DNA of 64,000 nt from OFTM10 sp964344055. Its GTDB lineage: Bacteria; Actinomycetota; Acidimicrobiia; Acidimicrobiales; Aldehydirespiratoraceae. Under the pieces are notes generated by a model that made no database searches, was not told the DNA's origin, and saw only the letters and a program-made list of their open reading frames with translations. A program made the translations under genes and the position numbers. Shown here piece after piece: positions 16,747 to 23,546 of this stretch (position 1 is its first letter; each line of letters begins with the position of its first letter). The DNA is taken from assembly GCA_964344055.1 (NCBI GenBank), contig CAYFLT010000003.1, forward strand, positions 84,388 to 148,387, read 5' to 3'.

Positions 16747-17618
16747 CCGGCGACGACGTCCTCGGCCAGATGGCCGACGGCCTCCGTCGACTGTTCGAGT
16801 CCCTCCGGGGCAGCATCGGCCAGATCGCCGGTACGGCACAGAACCTGGCCGCCGCGGCGGACCAGCTGAACCAGGTCAGCGGCGAGATGCAGGGCAACGC
16901 CCAGGAAACGTCGAACCAGGCGAACGTCGTGTCGGCCGCTTCCGAAGAGGTCAGCACGAACGTCAACACCGTGGCCTCTGCGGCCGAGGAGATGAGTGTC
17001 TCCATCAAGGAGATCGCCAAGAACTCCTCCGAAGCGTCCCAGGTCGCCAATCAGGCGGTCGAGGTGGCAGCCACCGCAGGCACGACGGTCACCCAGCTCG
17101 GTGACTCCTCGAACGAGATCGGCCAAATCGTCAAGGTGATCACCTCGATCGCTCAGCAGACCAACCTGCTGGCCCTCAATGCGACGATCGAGGCCGCTCG
17201 AGCCGGCGAGGTCGGCAAGGGCTTCGCAGTGGTCGCCAACGAGGTGAAGGAGTTGGCGAAGGAGACCGCGAAGGCCACCGACGACATCTCCCAGAAGATC
17301 GAGACGATCCAGGGTGACACCGGCAGCGTGGTGGATTCGATCACCAGCATCTCCGGCATCATCGATCAGATCTCGGACTTCCAGACCACCATCGCCTCGG
17401 CCGTCGAACAGCAGGCCGCCACGACCAGCGAGATCGGTCGGAGCGTCAGCGAAGCTGCCCGAGGAAGCTCGGAGATCGCTCAGAACATCACCAGCGTGGC
17501 CCAGAACGCCTCCAGCACGACCTCAGGCGCCGCACAGACGTCCGAGTCGGCCGAAGGCCTGGCGACGATTGCCAACGAGCTGCAGCGTCTGGTCGGCAGC
17601 TTCAAGTACGAGGCCTGA
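16644..17618 (+). CDS. Soluble chemoreceptor, C-terminal signalling part of the frameshifted gene
   Basis: The receptor continues here in a different frame, from EKLAKERHEAHFSQVIAEVI. A HAMP-like helix follows (AAAHGDLTQEIELTGDDVLG), then a long coiled coil with the methyl-accepting domain. The hairpin tip is conserved in TSIAQQTNLLALNATIEAAR and GFAVVANEVKELA, the CheA/CheW contact region. The first ATG in this frame is 16770, so a gene finder would report only 16770-17618. With the 19 missing bases restored the whole receptor would be about 705 aa. It lies between cheW and cheBR and would feed this CheA. Confidence 0.85.
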   Translation, partial: EKLAKERHEAHFSQVIAEVIEAAAHGDLTQEIELTGDDVLGQMADGLRRLFESLRGSIGQIAGTAQNLAAAADQLNQVSGEMQGNAQETSNQANVVSAASEEVSTNVNTVASAAEEMSVSIKEIAKNSSEASQVANQAVEVAATAGTTVTQLGDSSNEIGQIVKVITSIAQQTNLLALNATIEAARAGEVGKGFAVVANEVKELAKETAKATDDISQKIETIQGDTGSVVDSITSISGIIDQISDFQTTIASAVEQQAATTSEIGRSVSEAARGSSEIAQNITSVAQNASSTTSGAAQTSESAEGLATIANELQRLVGSFKYEA

Positions 17619-17637
17619 TTCCCCTCCTGACTCCCGC

Positions 17638-17676
17638 CCGCCTGGTGGTCCGAGAAATGTCCGGACCGCCAGGCGG
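17638..17676 (+). terminator. Strong hairpin between receptor gene and cheB
   Basis: A 15-bp stem with one G-U pair (17638-17652 with 17662-17676, 9-nt loop) follows the receptor stop by 20 nt. No T-run follows, so it may be a Rho-type or attenuating terminator, or an RNA-stabilising element separating cheA-W-receptor from cheB-R-Y-X. Confidence 0.45.
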
Positions 17677-17828
17677 CGAGGGTCATCTCCGGGGTGGTTC
17701 GGCCGAAACTGTTCGACGACCGACACGGCGGTTCTGGCGAATCACCTCCCACGAGATCGGCGACTCCCGATGGACGCATTCACAGAGGTTTCCGACAACG
17801 GAATCCGCGAGACCACGAGGGCCCACTG

Positions 17829-18914
17829 ATGGCACCGATCCGTGTTCTCGTCGTGGACGACTCCATCGTCGTGCGCCGGCTGGTGACCGAGGTCATCGAA
17901 TCCGACCCTGATCTCACCGTGGCCGGCACCGCCAAGAACGGCGTGGAAGCGCTGGCCAAGGTGGTCGATCTCAACCCCGACATCATGACGCTCGACATCG
18001 AGATGCCGGAGATGGACGGGATCGAAACGCTGCGCCGCCTGCGTGAGGTTCGCCCCCAGACTCCGGTCATCATGTTCAGCACCCTGACGGTGCAGGGGTC
18101 CGAAGCAACACTGGACGCCCTGACCCTGGGAGCCCGTGACTATGTCGCGAAGCCGGCCAACGTCGGTTCTGTCACCGCGGTCGTCGAGGAACTCCAGCGC
18201 CAGCTGGTTCCCAAGCTCAAGGCCCTCGCCTCACCGACGGTTTCGACTCCGAGAACTCCTCGGCGCCCGTCTGCCCGGCGCAGCGACGGCGGCTTCGGCA
18301 ACCGACTCCGCCCCGTACGGGCCGTGGTCGTGGCGTCATCCACCGGAGGCCCCGTCGCCCTCGAGGCGGTCCTCTCCTCCCTCTCGGAGCCCCTGCCGGT
18401 CCCGATGTTCATCGTCCAGCACATCCCGCCGGTGTTCAGCGAGCTGCTGGCCAAGCGCCTCGACAGTCACTCCACGACGATCGTATCCGAGGGCTCCCAT
18501 GGCGAGGTCGCCGAGCCAGGTCACGCCTATCTCGCTCCCGGAGGGCACCACATGCGGCTGGCGAAGTCCGACGCAGGAGTGATCACGACGATCCACGACG
18601 ACGACCCCATCCAGCACTGCCGGCCCGCCGCCGACGCTCTGTTCAGCTCCGCGGTCGACATCTACGGCGGCGACCTGCTCGCCGTCGTCCTCACCGGTAT
18701 GGGCCACGACGGTCTCGACGGAGCACGGCGGATCTGTGCCTCCGGCGGATCGGTCCTGGCCCAGGACGAAGCCACCAGCGTGGTCTGGGGAATGCCAGGC
18801 GCCGTTGCCGAAGCGGAACTGGCCAACGAAATCATCCCTCTGGCCGATGTCGCAACCCGGATCGAATCCTGGCTGGCGAGACACGGCACCCTCGCCGGGG
18901 CGGTGGCACGATGA
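17829..18914 (+). CDS. cheB: Chemotaxis response regulator / protein-glutamate methylesterase CheB
   Basis: A 361-aa two-domain enzyme that removes methyl groups from receptor glutamates during adaptation. The receiver domain has D10/D11, phospho-site D56 in TLDIEMPEMDG and the late Lys. A short Arg/Pro linker leads to the methylesterase domain with nucleophile Ser in VASSTGGPV (S171), His in VQHIPP and Asp in TGMGHDGLDG. The ATG at 17829 overlaps the stop of an upstream 19-codon reading frame (TGATG) and has GAGGG 8 nt before it. cheR overlaps its end by 4 nt. Confidence 0.95.
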   Translation: MAPIRVLVVDDSIVVRRLVTEVIESDPDLTVAGTAKNGVEALAKVVDLNPDIMTLDIEMPEMDGIETLRRLREVRPQTPVIMFSTLTVQGSEATLDALTLGARDYVAKPANVGSVTAVVEELQRQLVPKLKALASPTVSTPRTPRRPSARRSDGGFGNRLRPVRAVVVASSTGGPVALEAVLSSLSEPLPVPMFIVQHIPPVFSELLAKRLDSHSTTIVSEGSHGEVAEPGHAYLAPGGHHMRLAKSDAGVITTIHDDDPIQHCRPAADALFSSAVDIYGGDLLAVVLTGMGHDGLDGARRICASGGSVLAQDEATSVVWGMPGAVAEAELANEIIPLADVATRIESWLARHGTLAGAVAR

Positions 18915-19774
18915 CCGTCAGCGAGACCCAGACACCCGAACGCACGAAGTCGATCTCCTCGGCCGATTTCGCCTTCCTGCAGGCGCTGCTGAAGCAGAAG
19001 GCCGGTATCGAGTTGGCCGAACGACAGGACTACCTCGTCGAGAGCCGGCTCCCGCCCGTCGCCCGCCAGTACGACCTGCCCGACCCGGCGTCGATCATCG
19101 CCAAGCTCCGCGGGGCCGGCGACCGCGAACTCGAGATCGACGTCATCGATGCCTTCACCACCAACGAGACGTCGTTCTTCCGGGACCACCATCCCTTCGA
19201 CGACCTCACCAACACGATCATCCCTGAGATCCTGGAGAATCGCCGGCCCACCGAACAGCTCACCATCTGGTGTGGTGCGAGTTCCAGCGGCCAGGAGCCC
19301 TACACGCTCGCCATGATCCTCTCCGAGGCCTTCCCCGACCTTGTCGCCCGTCGAGGCGCCCGGATCGTCGCCACCGACCTCTCCCGCACGATGGTGGGAC
19401 GGGTCAAGGAAGGCCGCTACTCCCAGCTCGAAGTCAACCGCGGTCTTCCCGCCAAACTGCTCCTGAAGTACTTCGAGCAGGAGGGTCGGGACTGGGTGGC
19501 TCGCCCCGAGCTCCGCGGAATGATCGACGCCAAGATCCTCAACCTCCTCGAGCCGTGGCCGTCGATTCCCCGCAGCGACCTCGTGCTGTTGCGCAACGTG
19601 TTGATCTACTTCGACACCGACACCCGCCGCGGCATCCTCACCCGTATCGCCAAGGAAGTCCTGAAACCGGACGGCTACCTCCTCCTCGGCTCCAGCGAAA
19701 CGATTCTCAACCTCAATGTTCCCTACAAGACCCGGCGCTTTGACCGAGGGTCGTGCTACCGGCCGGAGGCATGA
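18911..19774 (+). CDS. cheR: Chemotaxis protein methyltransferase CheR
   Basis: A 287-aa SAM-dependent enzyme that methylates receptor glutamates, opposing CheB. Visible parts: the N-terminal helical domain, the TNETSFFRD motif, IWCGASSSGQEPYTLAM (SAM-binding loop, with C/G-A-S-S-G-Q-E-P-Y typical of the family), IVATDLS, and DLVLLRNVLIYFD near the C-terminus. The ATG overlaps the cheB stop (ATGA), indicating coupled translation. No C-terminal TPR or pentapeptide is present. Confidence 0.95.
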   Translation: MTVSETQTPERTKSISSADFAFLQALLKQKAGIELAERQDYLVESRLPPVARQYDLPDPASIIAKLRGAGDRELEIDVIDAFTTNETSFFRDHHPFDDLTNTIIPEILENRRPTEQLTIWCGASSSGQEPYTLAMILSEAFPDLVARRGARIVATDLSRTMVGRVKEGRYSQLEVNRGLPAKLLLKYFEQEGRDWVARPELRGMIDAKILNLLEPWPSIPRSDLVLLRNVLIYFDTDTRRGILTRIAKEVLKPDGYLLLGSSETILNLNVPYKTRRFDRGSCYRPEA

Positions 19775-19830
19775 CAGATGTTCTTGACCAACCACCGTCG
19801 GACCTTCGACGTATCGCAGGAGGCGGATCC

Positions 19831-20211
<381 letters not shown>

Positions 20212-20230
20212 ACCCCGAGGAGAGCAGCAG

Positions 20231-20650
20231 ATGACCAGCCAGTTCGTCACCCAGGCCCTAACCGAGACGGACCTCGAACAGATCATCACCGACGTACTCG
20301 GAGTCCTCGAGGCTCCGGGTGATGTCACCGCCGAGGAACACGGAGGACAGATCGCATCGGTCGTGATTCACGGTCCTGTCGATGTCGTGCTGGTCGTCAA
20401 CGCCGACGACGCAGCTGCGACCGCCGTGGCCATCGCCTTCTTCGGCGAGGATTTCGAGGACGGCGACCAGCCCGACGCCCTGCGCGAACTGGCCAACGTG
20501 TGTGCGGGCGCGTCGAAGACCATGCTCGACGGCGAGTGGACGATCGGGATCCCCACCGAGGGGCCGACTGCGCTCGACGACGAGGCGGTGCATGCCGTGG
20601 CACCAGTCGCCAACGGACTCATCCGCATCTCGCTCGGCCGCGCCGCCTGA
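20231..20650 (+). CDS. cheX: CheX-type CheY-phosphate phosphatase
   Basis: A 139-aa cytoplasmic protein. It carries the CheC/CheX/FliY phosphatase motif (D/S-x3-E-x2-N-x22-P) in full: D82, E86, N89 in DALRELANVCAGASK and P112 exactly 22 residues on. A single copy points to CheX rather than CheC. It would dephosphorylate CheY-P and reset the signal. GAGGAGA precedes the ATG; it follows cheY by 19 nt and ends the operon. Overall sequence is divergent, so the call rests on motif, length and context. Confidence 0.75.
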   Translation: MTSQFVTQALTETDLEQIITDVLGVLEAPGDVTAEEHGGQIASVVIHGPVDVVLVVNADDAAATAVAIAFFGEDFEDGDQPDALRELANVCAGASKTMLDGEWTIGIPTEGPTALDDEAVHAVAPVANGLIRISLGRAA

Positions 20651-20669
20651 TCGGCCGCACCGCAGTCGG

Positions 20670-21404
20670 CTAGACAGCGGTCCCGACCTCCAGGTCGCCC
20701 AGCCAGTCGAGGAATCGGACCACGTCCTCGCCGACGAACACGGCCTCGTGTTGTGGGCAGATCATCTCGATCTCGAGTGCCCGAACCCGACTGACCCAAT
20801 CGTTCTTGGCCCGATTGGACGGCATCCAGCGGCGATGGAAGCCCTCCATGTATTGGATGTGCAAGTCGAAGTTGTCGACCGTCACGGCGTTCTCACCCTC
20901 GGGGAGCAGGGCCGCACCGATGTCGCCCGAGAACAGGATCTTCGCCGTGGGGTCGTAGAGACAGAAGTTCGCCGACGAGTGCACGTAGTGCGCCGGGATG
21001 AACGAGAGGTCGTTGCTCGACCCCAGCGGGAGCGCACCGCCTTCGTCGGGAACCCCGACGATGGGCGCACCGAGCGAGAAGTGGGCGACGAAGCTGGCCC
21101 AGATCGCCGGGACATAGACCGACGAGTTGGGACACACGCCGAGCCACAGTGCCAGTGACGAGATGATGTCGGGGTCCTGATGGGAACCGAACAGCACCTC
21201 GATGTCACCAGGGTCGACGACCCGGGAGACCGCGGCCACGACGGGAGGAAACACCTCGAGGCCGCCAGGATCGAGCAGCGCACTCGCCGTGCCGTGGCTG
21301 ACGATGTATTCGTTGGTGTCGATCACCTCGTCGGGCCGTGAACCGTCCCGGCCGATGTACACCCACCGCCGGGTGCCGTCGTCGAACAAGATCTCTCTGA
21401 TCAT
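20670..21404 (-). CDS. Di-iron metallo-beta-lactamase-fold protein, ODP-like (putative oxygen sensor)
   Basis: A 244-aa cytosolic protein with the di-iron site layout of flavodiiron-type beta-lactamase folds: H75-x-D77-x-D79 in GSHQDPD (the family usually has HxExD), H139 or H142 in PAHYVHSS, D161 in LFSGDIG, and H219 in CPQHE. There is no flavodoxin domain. This matches ODP-type stand-alone di-iron proteins, known in Treponema as oxygen sensors coupled to a chemoreceptor. The start codon lies 5 nt after the stop of a chemoreceptor-like gene. Both are convergent with the che operon, which supports a sensory role. A flavin-independent reductase role is the alternative. Confidence 0.78.
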   Translation of the reverse strand: MIREILFDDGTRRWVYIGRDGSRPDEVIDTNEYIVSHGTASALLDPGGLEVFPPVVAAVSRVVDPGDIEVLFGSHQDPDIISSLALWLGVCPNSSVYVPAIWASFVAHFSLGAPIVGVPDEGGALPLGSSNDLSFIPAHYVHSSANFCLYDPTAKILFSGDIGAALLPEGENAVTVDNFDLHIQYMEGFHRRWMPSNRAKNDWVSRVRALEIEMICPQHEAVFVGEDVVRFLDWLGDLEVGTAV

Positions 21405-21408
21405 CGCC

Positions 21409-22176
21409 TCATCCTGTGGGAATGGGTCGGCGGATTTCCGCCCGGATCGGTCGAACGGCATCAGCGGTCGCTTCGGTGAACTCCCGGACCTGGACCGCCA
21501 CGATCGCGATCGCCGATGCCATGTGCTTGGCGTAGGAAGTGATGTCCTCGGCCACCGCGCCGATTCCGCCGCTCTCCTCGCCGAGGCGCGCGGCCTCGAC
21601 GGTGGCGTTGAAACCGATGAAGAAGCCCTGGGTCAGGGCGTTCTCCTGCAGCGCCGTCGTCTTGTTGTCGATGTGACGGGCCCAGTTCTGCAGCGAGTGG
21701 AGATCGGCGAGGAGCTCGCCTCGAGCGGCGAGGAGGGCTCGCCACAGCATGGTCCGGGCGTCGTGGGCCGGGTGTCCCACCACCCGCCGATTCCACTCGA
21801 TCCCAGAACGATTCGTCAGCGCGGCGGCGATGGCCTCATCGCCGGTGATCGGTTCCTCGAGATGTTCGAGTGCGGAGGCGTACTTGGTCAGCCGTTCCTC
21901 GTTGCGCACGAGGTTTGCCACCGTCCGCGCCACATCGGTGAAGCTCTCCTCGACATCGTCGATCAGCGCCCGTAGGGAGGCTCCGAGACTGGCCAGTTCA
22001 GTGGCGACGACCTGGAGCGGCGCCGCCCTCGGGCCGGCTTGGGTGATCGCGCAGCGCGCATTGAGCGACACCATCCTGCTTCGGGCCACGAGGGGCCGGA
22101 CCGGCTGGAACGAGCGGTTGAGCGCGATGGCCCGCGACCGCAGCACACCGAGCTGGCTGGTCTGGTCGATCGCCAT
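21409..22176 (-). CDS. Short chemoreceptor-like helical protein (partner of ODP-like protein)
   Basis: A 255-aa soluble all-helical protein. The C-terminal half contains GFFIGFNATVEAARLGEESG, followed by GIGAVAEDITSYA, clearly echoing the chemoreceptor tip (NATIEAARAGE...GFAVVADEV). The N-terminal half has a weaker copy, VSLNARCAITQAGPRAAPLQ with VVATELASLG. There are no membrane helices, HAMP or PAS domain. It could dock with CheA/CheW as a minimal receptor controlled by the ODP-like protein encoded 5 nt downstream. Family and function are inferred; no classical methylation sites were identified. Confidence 0.65.
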   Translation of the reverse strand: MAIDQTSQLGVLRSRAIALNRSFQPVRPLVARSRMVSLNARCAITQAGPRAAPLQVVATELASLGASLRALIDDVEESFTDVARTVANLVRNEERLTKYASALEHLEEPITGDEAIAAALTNRSGIEWNRRVVGHPAHDARTMLWRALLAARGELLADLHSLQNWARHIDNKTTALQENALTQGFFIGFNATVEAARLGEESGGIGAVAEDITSYAKHMASAIAIVAVQVREFTEATADAVRPIRAEIRRPIPTG

Positions 22177-22240
22177 GTCGATCCGATCGGCATCGGAACG
22201 TTGCGCAAAAGGGAGCGTGACGGACCATCACTCTCCGCGT

Positions 22241-23221
22241 TCAGTCGCCGATGAGATCAACCAGGGAAACCAGTGGCCGGGCTCCGATGTGGGAGATGAT
22301 CTCGGCTGCCGCAAGGCTCCCCATCTGCGCACAACGGTCGAGGGACCGTCCGGTGGCCAGGCCGTGGAGGAAGCCCGCTGCGTAGAGGTCGCCCGCTCCG
22401 GTGGCATCGACGACCTGCTCGACCGGTGAGGCCGGGATGACGATGCGCTCCTCGGGGGTGACCACGACGGATCCCTTCGCGGAGCGGGTGAGCGCAGCCA
22501 TCGGAACGAGCTCGGTGATGCGACGGCTGGACTCCTCGAAGTCGTCGGAGAGGAAGAGTGATGCGAGCTCGGCCTCGTTCGCGAACACGAGATCGACCTT
22601 GTCGGCCAGGAGGTCGAGCCACTCGTCACGGTGTCGATCCACGCAGAACGAGTCCGAGAGGGTGATCGACACCGTTCGGCCCGCTGCCGCCGCGACGTCC
22701 ATCGCCTTCCGGATGGCCGCCTTCGCGACGTCGGTGTCGTACAAGTAGCCCTCGCAGTACGTGACCGCGGCGGATTCCACGACGGCGGCGTCGATGTCGT
22801 CGGGAGCGAGGACTGCGGAGACACCGAGGAAGGTGTTCATCGTGCGCTCGGCATCCGGCGTGACTTGGATCAGACAGCGTGCGGTGGGGTCGCCCTCATC
22901 GGCCGGAGGAACGTCGAACGCGACGCCGGCGGCCCGGAGGTCGTGGATGAAGACCTCGCCGAGCTGATCGGCTCGCACCTTGCCCAGGTACGCGGCTCGT
23001 CCGCCGAGGCTGGCGACGCCGGCCATCGTGTTCGCGGCAGACCCGCCGGAGGCCTCGATGCCGGGCGGCATGGCGGCGTAGAGGGAGGTGGCTCGCTCTG
23101 CATCGATGAGGGTCATCGCCCCCTTCACCAGCGAGTGTTCGGCGATGAACTCATCGGAAACGGTGGCGATGACGTCGACAATCGCATTCCCGACGCCGAC
23201 GACGTCAATGGTGGGGTCCAC
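22241..23221 (-). CDS. PfkB-family carbohydrate/nucleoside kinase (adenosine-kinase-like)
   Basis: A 326-aa cytosolic ribokinase-fold kinase. The N-terminal GGSAANTMAGVASLGG and the C-terminal anion-hole signature DATGAGDLYAAGFLHG with catalytic Asp mark the PfkB family. The GNAIVDV start and the spacing resemble the adenosine kinase/sugar kinase branch, so purine nucleoside salvage (with add and upp nearby) is possible, but the substrate is not proven. Start GTG at 23221. Confidence 0.87.
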   Translation of the reverse strand: MDPTIDVVGVGNAIVDVIATVSDEFIAEHSLVKGAMTLIDAERATSLYAAMPPGIEASGGSAANTMAGVASLGGRAAYLGKVRADQLGEVFIHDLRAAGVAFDVPPADEGDPTARCLIQVTPDAERTMNTFLGVSAVLAPDDIDAAVVESAAVTYCEGYLYDTDVAKAAIRKAMDVAAAAGRTVSITLSDSFCVDRHRDEWLDLLADKVDLVFANEAELASLFLSDDFEESSRRITELVPMAALTRSAKGSVVVTPEERIVIPASPVEQVVDATGAGDLYAAGFLHGLATGRSLDRCAQMGSLAAAEIISHIGARPLVSLVDLIGD

Positions 23222-23274
23222 GGCAGGCTCCGGGCAGGGGGAACGAACCCGCAGACCCTACCGGGTGGAGCTGG

Positions 23275-23412
23275 TCAGGCCGCGGCTCTGAGCTTGCGAC
23301 CTTCGGCGATCGCTCGAGCGAACTCCTCGTCGTCGATCTCCGGCTCGGGTTCGGGCCAGTCGTTCCACTGACTCGACTCCAACGCCTCTCTCTCCTCATG
23401 TCCACGCCGCAT
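23275..23412 (-). CDS. Possible small acidic protein (45 aa)
   Basis: From ATG 23412 the frame gives 45 residues ending EIDDEEFARAIAEGRKLRAA, a coherent amphipathic helix. An internal TTG at 23382 has GAGGAGAGAG just upstream, giving a 35-aa version with a better ribosome site. No family is recognised. It lies upstream of the PfkB kinase gene on the same strand, 53 nt apart, and may be cotranscribed. Short length makes the call tentative. Confidence 0.4.
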   Translation of the reverse strand: MRRGHEEREALESSQWNDWPEPEPEIDDEEFARAIAEGRKLRAAA

Positions 23413-23529
23413 GGACGACCCGCTTTCTCGTAGTCCCGCACCGACAGTGAACCCCAGCTGCGCATTACATGGGTGTCGTTCGTCTTACGGTCCCGTTTCG
23501 GTTGCTCCGGTCAGCCGAGGGCGCGCCAG

Positions 23530-23535
23530 TAGTGT
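23530..23535 (+). promoter_or_regulatory. Putative -10 box of aminopeptidase N gene
   Basis: TAGTGT (TANNNT) predicts transcription start near 23542, a 5-nt leader before the ATG at 23547. No Shine-Dalgarno sequence is available in so short a leader. Confidence 0.35.
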
Positions 23536-23546
23536 CAGGGCCACAT

